30,482 nucleotides of DNA, from positions 1-30,482 of the forward strand of contig CAXTAK010000027.1 in assembly GCA_964242735.1 (NCBI GenBank). Direction: 5' to 3'. Made by a program: the position numbers and the translations under genes. Below are positions 16,141 to 22,756 of the stretch, in pieces (within the stretch, counting starts at the first letter, position 1; every line of letters begins with the position of its first letter). Below the pieces are notes generated by a model. It saw only the letters and a program-made list of their open reading frames with translations. It ran no database searches and was not told where the DNA came from. This stretch comes from CADCUY01 sp964242735 (lineage in GTDB: Bacteria > Actinomycetota > Actinomycetes > Actinomycetales > Quadrisphaeraceae).

Positions 16141-16201
16141 GGGTCCTGTGGAGCGGGGCGAGGGGCCTGTGGACGGGCGCGGGGGCCTGTGGACGGGCGC
16201 G
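16141..16201. repeat. Three tandem 20-bp units upstream of the HNH nuclease
   Basis: Two exact copies (16162-16181 and 16182-16201) of a unit containing CCTGTGGACGGGC are preceded by a degenerate copy at 16141-16160. The 13-base core also occurs once at 7929-7941, upstream of the kinase gene. Confidence 0.85.
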
Positions 16202-16222
16202 GGGGCGACCGCTGCGCGCTCC

Positions 16223-16228
16223 TACGGT
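16223..16228 (+). promoter_or_regulatory. -10 element ahead of the HNH leader ORF
   Basis: TACGGT ends 6 nt before GTG 16235. The GTG opens a 19-codon frame, not the nuclease itself, which starts 56 nt further on. Confidence 0.5.
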
Positions 16229-16234
16229 GGCCCG

Positions 16235-16294
16235 GTGATCACCCGGCGCGGCGAGCAGGCCGACGTGACCGCGATCCTCGGGGCCCTCCCGTGA
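16235..16294 (+). CDS. Possible leaderless 19-aa leader peptide coupled to the HNH nuclease
   Basis: This short frame reads VITRRGEQADVTAILGALP. It begins at the position where a TACGGT -10 would start transcription, and its TGA overlaps the nuclease's GTG as GTGA (16291-16294). The nuclease has no good ribosome site of its own, so ribosomes finishing this peptide could reinitiate on it. The peptide resembles no attenuator leader I know: no run of one amino acid and no cysteine cluster. It may be only a spacer for coupling, or the overlap may be chance. Confidence 0.4.
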   Translation: MITRRGEQADVTAILGALP

Positions 16295-17016
16295 CCCGCC
16301 GGACCAGCCTGCTCACCGCCCTCGTCGCCGCGGTGGTCCTCCTCGGGGCGCTGGGCGCCCAGCGCTGGCTCGACCTGCGGGCGGGGACGCTGCCGGCGCC
16401 CTCGCCGGCGGCGGTGGAGGAGGCGGTGGCCGGCGCCGCGGCGGGCACCGCCCTGGAGCACGCCGGGCGGCTGCCGGTGCGCGGGCGCGCCCCGCGCACG
16501 GGCTACGAGCGGGAGGCGTTCGGCGCGGCGTGGGCCGACGTCGACGGCGACGGCTGCGACACCCGCAACGACGTCCTGGCCCGGGACCTGACCGACGTCG
16601 TCCGCGACGGTGGTCCGCGCGCGTGCGTGGTGCTGTCGGGCACCCTCGCCGAGCCCTACCGACCGGCGACCGTGCGCTTCGTGCGCGGCGCGCAGACCAG
16701 CGACGACGTGCAGGTCGATCACGTCGTGGCCCTGTCCGACGCCTGGCAGAAGGGGGCGCAGCAGTGGACCCCGCAGGTGCGCAGGGCCTTCGCCAACGAC
16801 CCGGGGAACCTGCTCGCGGTCGATGGGGAGCTGAACGGGATCAAGTCCGACGCCGACGCCGCGAGCTGGCTGCCGCCGTCTCGGGCGTACCGCTGCGCGT
16901 ACGTGGCGCGGCAGGTGGCGGTCAAGCACGACTACGGGCTGTGGGTGACGGCCGCGGAGCGCAGGGCGATGGTGGGGGTGCTCGCGCGCTGCCCCGACCA
17001 GCAGCTGCCCCCGTGA
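16291..17016 (+). CDS. Secreted or membrane-anchored HNH endonuclease family protein, 241 aa
   Basis: This is a predicted extracytoplasmic nuclease of the DUF1524/HNH group common in actinobacteria. Residues 1-26 (MTRRTSLLTALVAAVVLLGA...) form a signal peptide or anchor. The mature part has TGYEREAFGAAW, the motif DVDGDGCDTRNDVL (83-96), VQVDHVVALSDAW (D143, H144), NDPGNLLAVDGELNGIKSD (N173, N182, K185) and WLPP. The His-Asn-Asn/Lys arrangement is the ββα-metal HNH core. Four cysteines (89, 112, 202, 234) fit two disulfides, supporting export. GTG 16291 is chosen because it begins directly at the signal peptide and overlaps the leader ORF. Role is unknown; nutrient or competitor DNA degradation is a guess. 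It converges with the ABC-F gene. Confidence 0.87.
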   Translation: MTRRTSLLTALVAAVVLLGALGAQRWLDLRAGTLPAPSPAAVEEAVAGAAAGTALEHAGRLPVRGRAPRTGYEREAFGAAWADVDGDGCDTRNDVLARDLTDVVRDGGPRACVVLSGTLAEPYRPATVRFVRGAQTSDDVQVDHVVALSDAWQKGAQQWTPQVRRAFANDPGNLLAVDGELNGIKSDADAASWLPPSRAYRCAYVARQVAVKHDYGLWVTAAERRAMVGVLARCPDQQLPP

Positions 17017-17040
17017 CAGGGCTGCTGACGGAGCAGGTCG

Positions 17041-18732
17041 CTAGCGCTCGACCACCTGGCCGCCGACGAGCTCCCAGCGACGGGTGAGGTGGACGGCGCG
17101 GAGCATCCGCCGGTCGTGGGTGACCAGCAGCAGCGTGCCGGTGTACTCGGCCAGCGCCGCCTCGAGCTGCTCGATCGCCGGCAGGTCGAGGTGGTTCGTC
17201 GGCTCGTCCAGCACCAGCAGGTTCACGCCGCGCGCCTGCAGGAGGGCAAGGGCCGCGCGGGTGCGCTCCCCGGGGGAGAGCACGGCGGTCGCCCGCGTCG
17301 CCGCGTCACCCCCGAGCCCGAACTTCGCCAGCAGGGTGCGCACCTGCTCCTGGGGCCAGTCGGGCACCTGCGCGGAGAACGCCGCCGCGAGGTCGCGTTG
17401 GTGCCCACCGGCCAGCACCCCCCGGGCCTGGTCGACCTCACCGACGGCCACGCTGGTCCCGAGGGAGGCGCTGCCCTGCACCAGCTCACCGGGCGAGAGG
17501 CGCCCGAGCAGCAGGCGCAGCAGGGTGGTCTTGCCCGACCCGTTCGTCCCGGTGATCCCGATGCGGTCGCCGGCGTCGACTCGCAGGTGCAGGGGCCCGA
17601 GCTCGAAGCGGCCGCGCACCACCCGCGCGCCGGTGACCGAGGCCACCACCGAGCTGCCCCGGGGCGCTGCAGCGATGGCGTAGCGCAGCTCCCACTCCTT
17701 GCGCGGCTCCTCCACCACCTCGAGCCGCTCGATGCGCCGGTCGGTCTGCTTCGCCTTCGCGGCCTGCTTCTCCGACGAGGCGCGGTCCTTGGCTCGGACG
17801 TGCTTGTCCGACTCCTTCTTCTTGATGGAGTCGCGCACCCCCTTCGCCATCCACCCGCGCTGCATCCTCGCTCGCTCGGTGAGGCCCTCGCGGGTGCCGG
17901 CGTACTCCTCGTAAGCCTCGCGGGCGTGTCGGCGCGCCACCTCCCGCTCCTCCAGGTACGCCTCGTAGCCCCCGCCGTAGACCCCGACGCGCTGCTGGGC
18001 GAGGTCGAGCTCGACGACGGAGGTCACGCTGCGGGCGAGGAACTCCCGGTCGTGGGAGACCAGGACGACGCCGGCCCGCTGCGCCCGCACGAAGGCCTCG
18101 AGGCGGTCGAGCCCGTCGAGGTCGAGGTCGTTGGTCGGCTCGTCCAGGAGCAGGACGTCGTACCGGCTGACCAGCAGGGCCGCCAGGCCGACCCGGGCCG
18201 CCTGACCACCGGAGAGCGCGGTCATCGCGGTCGCGCCGGTCACAGCGCCGCCCGTCACCGCTCCACCGGCGCCCGGGCCCCGGTCGCCCAGGCCCAGGTC
18301 GGCCAGCACCGCGGGGACCCGCTCGTCGAGGTCCGCTGCGCCGAGCGCGAGCCAGCGCTCCCACGCGGTGGAGTACGCCTCGTCCGCGCCGGGCGCGGAC
18401 TCCGCCAGCGCCGTCGCGGCGGCCTCGAGCGCGGTGTCGGCGGCGGCCACCCCGGTGCGCCGTCGCAGGTGCCCGGCGACGTCCTCCCCGGCCCGCCGCT
18501 CCACCTCCTGCGGCAACCAGCCCACGGCGGCGTGGGGTGGGGAGAGGACCACCGAGCCGGCCTCCGGCTCCTCGGCCCCGGCGAGCAGGCGCAGCAGGGT
18601 CGACTTCCCCGCCCCGTTGGCACCCACCAGCCCCACGACGTCGCCGGGGGCGACCACGAGGTCGACGCCGGAGAAGACGGTGCGGGTCCCGTGGCCGGCA
18701 CCGAGCCCCCGGGCCACGACGGTCGCGCTCAC
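17041..18732 (-). CDS. ABC-F family ATPase, 563 aa
   Basis: This is a soluble twin-ATPase of the ABC-F group, whose members act on ribosomes (translation factors or antibiotic protection proteins); it has no membrane domain. Cassette 1 has VGANGAGKST, a signature SGGQAARVGLAALL and DVLLLDEPTNDLD. Cassette 2 has GITGTNGSGKTT, the signature LSPGERTRAALALL and LLVLDEPTNHLD. The interdomain linker is rich in Lys/Arg/Glu (GWMAKGVRDSIKKKESDK onward), as expected for the ribosome-probing arm. A small Gly/Ala/Val/Thr repeat (GGAVTGGAVTGA) precedes the first signature. GTG 18730-18732 has a TAGGCT -10 element 8 nt upstream. Whether it protects against an antibiotic or is housekeeping cannot be told. 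It is divergent from the SGNH hydrolase. Confidence 0.93.
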   Translation of the reverse strand: MSATVVARGLGAGHGTRTVFSGVDLVVAPGDVVGLVGANGAGKSTLLRLLAGAEEPEAGSVVLSPPHAAVGWLPQEVERRAGEDVAGHLRRRTGVAAADTALEAAATALAESAPGADEAYSTAWERWLALGAADLDERVPAVLADLGLGDRGPGAGGAVTGGAVTGATAMTALSGGQAARVGLAALLVSRYDVLLLDEPTNDLDLDGLDRLEAFVRAQRAGVVLVSHDREFLARSVTSVVELDLAQQRVGVYGGGYEAYLEEREVARRHAREAYEEYAGTREGLTERARMQRGWMAKGVRDSIKKKESDKHVRAKDRASSEKQAAKAKQTDRRIERLEVVEEPRKEWELRYAIAAAPRGSSVVASVTGARVVRGRFELGPLHLRVDAGDRIGITGTNGSGKTTLLRLLLGRLSPGELVQGSASLGTSVAVGEVDQARGVLAGGHQRDLAAAFSAQVPDWPQEQVRTLLAKFGLGGDAATRATAVLSPGERTRAALALLQARGVNLLVLDEPTNHLDLPAIEQLEAALAEYTGTLLLVTHDRRMLRAVHLTRRWELVGGQVVER

Positions 18733-18740
18733 GCCGCCCG

Positions 18741-18746
18741 AGCCTA
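18741..18746 (-). promoter_or_regulatory. -10 element of the ABC-F gene
   Basis: The complement reads TAGGCT, 8 nt before GTG 18732. The spacing fits a leaderless or nearly leaderless message. Confidence 0.45.
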
Positions 18747-18874
18747 CGGCGCCCGCCTCGTGGCACGGCGACACCGGTGGTGCTCGACCGCGGGGTGGCC
18801 GGGCACGGCGGTGCGGCGGTGCGGTGTCGCAGCGACCCCGGCATGCCGCGGTGGCGCGCGGTGTTGCAGCGCCC

Positions 18875-19495
18875 GTGAGCACCCTGCGCCTCGCCCTGCT
18901 CGGCGACTCCATCGCCGCCGGCACCGGCGCCGGCGCTCACCGCGACACCCTCGCCCCGCGCCTGGTCGCCGTCCTGGCCGCCGATGGCGTGCCAGCGCAG
19001 AGCAGGGTGTTCGCGGTCTCGGGGGCGCGCAGCGCCGACCTGGCCGCTCAGGTGGGTGGAGCGCTGCCGTGGCGCCCGCACGTGGCGCTGGTGCACATCG
19101 GCGGCAACGACCTGACGCACCTGGTGCCCACCGGCGCCGCGGTGGCGGACCTGGCGCGGGCGGTCGCGGCGCTGCGGGCCCGCGGCACCGAGGTGGTCGT
19201 GGTTCCGGTGCCCGACCTCAGCGTCGTCGCGCACATCCCCGTGCACCTGCGGGGCCTGGTCAGCGCCGCCGGGGCGGCGCTGCGCTCAGCGCAGGGGAGC
19301 GCCGTGCGCGCCGAGGGCGGGCACGTGGCGGGCCTCGGCGCGGCGGTCTCGGCAGCGTTCACCGCCGACCCCGCACTGTTCAGCGCCGACCGCTTCCACC
19401 CCTCGAGCGCGGGCTACGCGGTGATCGCGGCCGCCCTGGCCCCCGCCGTGCGCGCCGCGGCCGCCAATGCGGTGGCGGTGGCGGTGGACCTGTGA
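18875..19495 (+). CDS. SGNH/GDSL hydrolase, 206 aa
   Basis: This is a predicted serine esterase or lipase-like hydrolase. The four SGNH blocks are visible: LLGDSIAAGTG with nucleophile Ser12, a Gly in the FAVSGARSADL region, HIGGNDLTHL with Asn78, and the C-terminal DRFHPSSAGY with Asp172 and His175. There is no signal peptide, so it is probably cytosolic; the substrate is unknown. Start is GTG 18875, which directly precedes the first strand of the fold; no clear -10 or ribosome site marks it. The C-terminus is Ala/Val-rich. It is divergent from the ABC-F gene and convergent with the NYN gene, with a hairpin between the ends. Confidence 0.88.
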   Translation: MSTLRLALLGDSIAAGTGAGAHRDTLAPRLVAVLAADGVPAQSRVFAVSGARSADLAAQVGGALPWRPHVALVHIGGNDLTHLVPTGAAVADLARAVAALRARGTEVVVVPVPDLSVVAHIPVHLRGLVSAAGAALRSAQGSAVRAEGGHVAGLGAAVSAAFTADPALFSADRFHPSSAGYAVIAAALAPAVRAAAANAVAVAVDL

Positions 19496-19517
19496 CGCGG
19501 GCCCGATGACCCCCGCG
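19496..19517. terminator. Hairpin between convergent genes
   Basis: CGCGGG and CCCGCG pair across a 10-nt loop immediately after the SGNH hydrolase stop and before the NYN gene's end at 19529. It is a weak candidate for a two-way terminator. Confidence 0.3.
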
Positions 19518-19528
19518 GTGCCCAGCGC

Positions 19529-20404
19529 TCAGCCACGGCGAGCCCGCGCTCGTCGCTTCGCCGTCGACCGGGCAGCCGGCGTGGTGGTGGCCTCGCGGCC
19601 CTGCCCGCCCTGCCCCCTCGCGGCGCCCTGCCCCTGCTGAGCGGTCCTGCCCCCCTGACCGGTCTGCCCCCCCTGGCGCGCCGCGCGCCCCGAGCCACCG
19701 CGCCGACCCGTGCCGGCGGCCGCGCGCAGCGCGCGCGAGCGCCACCGCCGGGTCGCGGCGCGCTCGGCGTCGGTCAGGTCCACGGTGCGGCGCGCGGCGT
19801 CGCGCAGCCGGTCGCTGAGCGCCTCGTGCCCGGGGCTGAGCACCGTCAGGACCCACCCGTCCTCCGCCAGCTCCGCGAAGATGCCGTCGTTGCTGGCCAC
19901 CACCACCTGCACCGGACCGCGGTCGCCGTCCGCGTCGAGGTCACCGGCGTAGGCGTGCGCGGAGTCGAGCAGGGCGTGGTCGGCGAGGTCGCTGCCGTCG
20001 GGCACCGCCTCGGCCAGGTCCGCGAACTCGGCCAGGTGCGGCAGTGCCCGCTCCACCGCGCCGACCTGACCGGCGAGGGCGACCCGGTCGGCGCCGCGAG
20101 CCAGCGCCACCACCACCGCCATGCGCGCCCGCCAGCGCGTGGGGCCAGCGCGCAGGTTGTCCAGGTCCACCAGCAGCAGCCGGGCTCCCGCCCCCGCCCA
20201 GACCCGCGCCTCCTCGACCTGCTCGCAGAGCGCCTCGACCAGGTCCGCGGCGGCCAGTGCGGTGTCGGAGGCCGGCGCGAGCACCCGCCCGCCCGCCGAG
20301 CCCCGTGGTCGCGGCGCCTGCGACGGCAGCACCTCGTCGACGACGTCGGCCAGGCGCAGCCACTCGAACTCCTCCTGCCAGCGCGGCCCGTCACCCAGTC
20401 CCAC
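19529..20404 (-). CDS. NYN/PIN-like domain protein with Gly/Gln/Arg-rich tail, 291 aa
   Basis: This is a probable nuclease-fold protein of unknown role. The head (1-70) contains WQEEFEWLRLADVVDEVLPSQ. A Rossmann-like core follows: LLLVDLDNLRAGPTRW (D80, D82, N83), ARMAVVVALARGADRVALAG, LADHALLDSAHAYA (D142) and VVVASNDGIFAELAEDGW (D173), where the acidic residues fall as in NYN/PIN metal sites. Residues about 229-291 are low-complexity (GGQTGQGGRTAQQGQG, then Lys/Arg-rich), like an RNA-binding tail. GTG 20402-20404 is supported by a TAGCGT -10 element 6 nt upstream. The family call rests on motif spacing only. It is divergent from a 77-aa conserved protein. Confidence 0.7.
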   Translation of the reverse strand: MGLGDGPRWQEEFEWLRLADVVDEVLPSQAPRPRGSAGGRVLAPASDTALAAADLVEALCEQVEEARVWAGAGARLLLVDLDNLRAGPTRWRARMAVVVALARGADRVALAGQVGAVERALPHLAEFADLAEAVPDGSDLADHALLDSAHAYAGDLDADGDRGPVQVVVASNDGIFAELAEDGWVLTVLSPGHEALSDRLRDAARRTVDLTDAERAATRRWRSRALRAAAGTGRRGGSGRAARQGGQTGQGGRTAQQGQGAARGQGGQGREATTTPAARSTAKRRARARRG

Positions 20405-20410
20405 ACGCCC

Positions 20411-20416
20411 ACGCTA
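20411..20416 (-). promoter_or_regulatory. -10 element, leaderless, NYN gene
   Basis: The complement reads TAGCGT, 6 nt before GTG 20404. Confidence 0.55.
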
Positions 20417-20444
20417 CCGACCGGGGCGCCACCCGGGGTGCGGC

Positions 20445-20450
20445 TAGCGT
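20445..20450 (+). promoter_or_regulatory. -10 element, leaderless, 77-aa protein gene
   Basis: TAGCGT ends 7 nt before GTG 20458. It lies 28 nt from the divergent -10 of the NYN gene, so the two promoters overlap. Confidence 0.55.
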
Positions 20451-20457
20451 GGACGCC

Positions 20458-20691
20458 GTGACGGGCTGGAGCTGGACGTACGGGGGCGCAGACGGCGCGG
20501 ATCACGACCTCGCCGACCCACCGCCGGGCACTCCCGTCCAGCCGGCCACCGGCTTCCCGGTGCAGGCCGACGCGGAGACCTGGATGGGGGAGTCCTGGCG
20601 CCAGCTGCTGCTGGCGGGGGTCGAGCGGGCTTGGCTGCGGCACGAGGGCCAGCGGGTGTACGGCCCCATCCCGCTGCGCCCCCCGGGCTGA
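20458..20691 (+). CDS. Small conserved actinobacterial protein, 77 aa
   Basis: This is a small acidic soluble protein of unknown function. It reads MTGWSWTYGGADGADHDL, then a Pro-rich turn, then FPVQADAETWMGESWRQLL, LLAGVERAWL and VYGPIPLRPPG. The block FP-x-QADAE-x-W-x-GE-x-WR-x-LL-x-AGV followed by VYGP-x-x-L is one I recall from short hypothetical proteins across actinobacteria, so I treat it as a real gene despite its size. GTG 20458 fits the TAGCGT -10 element 7 nt upstream; GTG 20449 lies inside that element. It is divergent from the NYN gene and convergent with the aldo/keto reductase. Confidence 0.8.
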   Translation: MTGWSWTYGGADGADHDLADPPPGTPVQPATGFPVQADAETWMGESWRQLLLAGVERAWLRHEGQRVYGPIPLRPPG

Positions 20692-20719
20692 GAGGAGGGG
20701 GCGGCGCCGGGGCTCCGGC

Positions 20720-21730
20720 TCAGGCGGGCCGGGTCTGCGGGGCGCCCTCCGCGGTCCTGCCCGGGTCGCGCTCCACGACGTCGCCGAGCACGCCGTCGAT
20801 GCGGGTCAGCACGGCGTCCTCCAGCACCACCCCGGCCGCGGCGGCGTTCGCGGTGACCTGCTCGGGCCGTGAGGCACCGACGAGGGCAGCCGCCACGTTG
20901 TCGTTGGCCAGGACCCAGGCGACCGCCAGCTGCGCCGTGGTCAGGTCCAGCTCCTCCGCGATGGGCGTCAGGGCCTGCACGCGGGTGAGGACGTCGTCGG
21001 TCATGAACCGCTGGATGAACGTCGCGCCGCCCTTCTCGTCCGTGGCGCGCGAGCCCTCCGGCGGCGGCTGCCCCGGTCGGTACTTGCCGCTCAGCACGCC
21101 CTGGGCGATGGGTGACCACACGATCTGGGAGATGCCGAGCTCCTCGCAGGTCGGCACCACCTCGTCCTCGATGACCCGCCACAGCATGGAGTACTGGGGC
21201 TGGCTGGAGATCAGCTGCACGCCCATCTCCGTCGCGAGGGCGTGCCCGGCGCGGATCTGCTCCGCTGTCCACTCGCTGACGCCCAGGTACAGGGCCTTGC
21301 CCGCGCGGACGACGTCGGCGAAGGCCTGCATCGTCTCCTCGAGCGGGGTCTCGGTGTCGAAGCGGTGGGCCTGGTACAGGTCGACGTAGTCCATCTGCAG
21401 GCGGCGCAGGGAGGCGTCGATGCTCTCCATGACGTGCTTGCGGGAGAGGCCGACGTCGTTCTTGCCCGCCGGACCGGTCGGGAAGTACACCTTGGTGAAG
21501 ATCTCCAGGGACTCGCGCCGCTCACCCTTCAGCGCTTCGCCGAGCACGGTCTCCGCAGCGCCGTTCGCGTACACGTCAGCGGTGTCGAAGGTGGAGATGC
21601 CCACGTCGAGGGCGGCGCGCACGCACTGCGTGGCGACCTCGTTCTCCACCTGCGATCCGTGCGTGAGCCAGTTGCCGTAGGTGACCTCGGAGATCTTCAG
21701 GCCGCTCGCGCCCAGGTGTCGGAATTCCAT
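20720..21730 (-). CDS. Aldo/keto reductase, 336 aa
   Basis: This is an NADPH-dependent TIM-barrel reductase resembling the potassium-channel beta-subunit/YghZ branch. The catalytic tetrad is present: D49 and Y54 in FDTADVYANG, K80 in IFTKVYF and H122 in YQAHRFD. Further landmarks are LRRLQMDYVDLY, ALYLGVSEW, QPQYSMLWR, IVWSPIAQGVLSGKY and the cofactor-binding AALVGASRPEQV. Length is normal. The natural substrate is unknown; methylglyoxal and other aldehydes are typical of the branch. ATG 21728-21730 is supported by a TAGGCT -10 element 7 nt upstream. It is not obviously operonic: it follows the DUF3043 gene but has its own promoter. Confidence 0.94.
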   Translation of the reverse strand: MEFRHLGASGLKISEVTYGNWLTHGSQVENEVATQCVRAALDVGISTFDTADVYANGAAETVLGEALKGERRESLEIFTKVYFPTGPAGKNDVGLSRKHVMESIDASLRRLQMDYVDLYQAHRFDTETPLEETMQAFADVVRAGKALYLGVSEWTAEQIRAGHALATEMGVQLISSQPQYSMLWRVIEDEVVPTCEELGISQIVWSPIAQGVLSGKYRPGQPPPEGSRATDEKGGATFIQRFMTDDVLTRVQALTPIAEELDLTTAQLAVAWVLANDNVAAALVGASRPEQVTANAAAAGVVLEDAVLTRIDGVLGDVVERDPGRTAEGAPQTRPA

Positions 21731-21737
21731 GTCCGCG

Positions 21738-21743
21738 AGCCTA
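21738..21743 (-). promoter_or_regulatory. -10 element, leaderless, aldo/keto reductase
   Basis: The complement reads TAGGCT, 7 nt before ATG 21730. Confidence 0.55.
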
Positions 21744-21775
21744 GGGGGAGGGGCTGACGGCGCGCGCTGGCGCCC

Positions 21776-22723
21776 TCAGCGCGGTGACCCGCCGCGCGGC
21801 ACCGCGGGGGCGGGGCGCCGGGCGCGGCGCATCTGCAGCGCCCGGGTGATGCCGTAGAAGCTCAGGCCCCGCTCCTCCGCGGCCGCAGGGCCGAAGCGAG
21901 CGGACACGCTCGAGCGGACGCGGCGCCGCAGGAGGACGGAGTCGATGATGATCACCAGGAAGACCCCGGGCAGCAGCAGGGAGCTGACGCTGGCCCACGC
22001 GGCGGCCGCCTGGGGGTCGTCCTGCAGGACCACGGCGAGCAGGAACTGCAGCAGCAGGACCGCGAGCGCGATGATGATCAAGTTCTCGCCGGTGTTGCGG
22101 CGGGCGTCGACGACGTCGCGGACGTGCCGGCGCACCGGCCCGCGGTCGCGGCCCATGAGGTAGCGCTCGTCGCCGGCCAGCATCCCGGCGCTGGCGACCG
22201 CGCGCTGCGTCCGGGCGGCGTCGCGCTGGGTGCGGGCCGCCGCCTTGCGGTCGGTCGGCACCAGGGGGCGGCGGCGCGCGGCCTGCGCGCTGGAGCGCGT
22301 GGGCGTGGGGCGGTTCTTGCCCCCGACCTTCGCCGGCGGCAGCGGGGCCACCGGCGCCGCGGGGACTGTCCGCCGTCCCGGCACGACGCGGCGCAGTCGG
22401 GTCGTCCTCGACGGCGTGGTCGCCGCCCTCGACGGCGTGGTCGCCGAGGCGGTGGTGCGGGAGGCGGTGGTGCGCGTGCGCGTGGGCACGGCGGTGCGGG
22501 CGGCCCTGGTGCTCCCCGCCCTGGTGCCCACCGGGGTGGTCGTGCTCTCCGAGGCCGGGGTGGCCCCCGGGGTCGTGGTGGAGGCGGCCTCGGTGGTCCT
22601 CGCCGTCCTGGCCGCCCGGGAGGGCCTCGGGCCAGGGCCCATCCGTCGTGAGCCGCCACCACTCGCCGCCGGAGCTGCCGCCGCAGGCTCGACGGGCCCC
22701 TCCGCCCCCATCCGCCTCAGCAC
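21776..22723 (-). CDS. DUF3043 family membrane protein with long low-complexity N-terminus, 315 aa
   Basis: This is an actinobacterial membrane protein of unknown function. The conserved part starts at KVGGKNRPTPTRSSAQAARR, continues through VPTDRKAAARTQRDAARTQR, MLAGDERYLMGRDRGPVRRH and VRDVVDARRNTGEN, and has two membrane segments (about 214-234 and 243-265). It ends YGITRALQMRRARRPAP, typical of the family. In front lie about 130 residues rich in Thr, Ala, Arg, Ser and Pro, with repeats RTTAS-RTTAS and ATTPSRA-ATTPSRT; relatives I recall have much shorter heads. The start is GTG 22721-22723 because a TACGCT -10 lies 6 nt upstream; ATG 22709-22711 is an alternative. Codon use in the head is odd (A in first positions, almost no A/T in second). 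The family is secure, the N-terminus less so. Confidence 0.8.
   Translation of the reverse strand: MLRRMGAEGPVEPAAAAPAASGGGSRRMGPGPRPSRAARTARTTEAASTTTPGATPASESTTTPVGTRAGSTRAARTAVPTRTRTTASRTTASATTPSRAATTPSRTTRLRRVVPGRRTVPAAPVAPLPPAKVGGKNRPTPTRSSAQAARRRPLVPTDRKAAARTQRDAARTQRAVASAGMLAGDERYLMGRDRGPVRRHVRDVVDARRNTGENLIIIALAVLLLQFLLAVVLQDDPQAAAAWASVSSLLLPGVFLVIIIDSVLLRRRVRSSVSARFGPAAAEERGLSFYGITRALQMRRARRPAPAVPRGGSPR
22406..22474. repeat. Short in-frame tandem repeats in the DUF3043 N-terminus
   Basis: A 20-bp unit repeats exactly at 22406-22425 and 22427-22446 (period 21). A 14-bp unit repeats at 22446-22459 and 22461-22474 (period 15). Both periods are multiples of three, so copy changes would keep the frame. 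Confidence 0.85.
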
Positions 22724-22729
22724 CCGGCC

Positions 22730-22735
22730 AGCGTA
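22730..22735 (-). promoter_or_regulatory. -10 element, leaderless, DUF3043 gene
   Basis: The complement reads TACGCT, 6 nt before GTG 22723. Only 9 bp separate it from the divergent -10 of the dipeptidase gene. Confidence 0.5.
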
Positions 22736-22744
22736 CGGGCTGGG

Positions 22745-22750
22745 TACGGT
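22745..22750 (+). promoter_or_regulatory. -10 element, leaderless, M20 dipeptidase
   Basis: TACGGT ends 6 nt before GTG 22757. It is back to back with the DUF3043 promoter. Confidence 0.55.
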
Positions 22751-22756
22751 GCCTCC

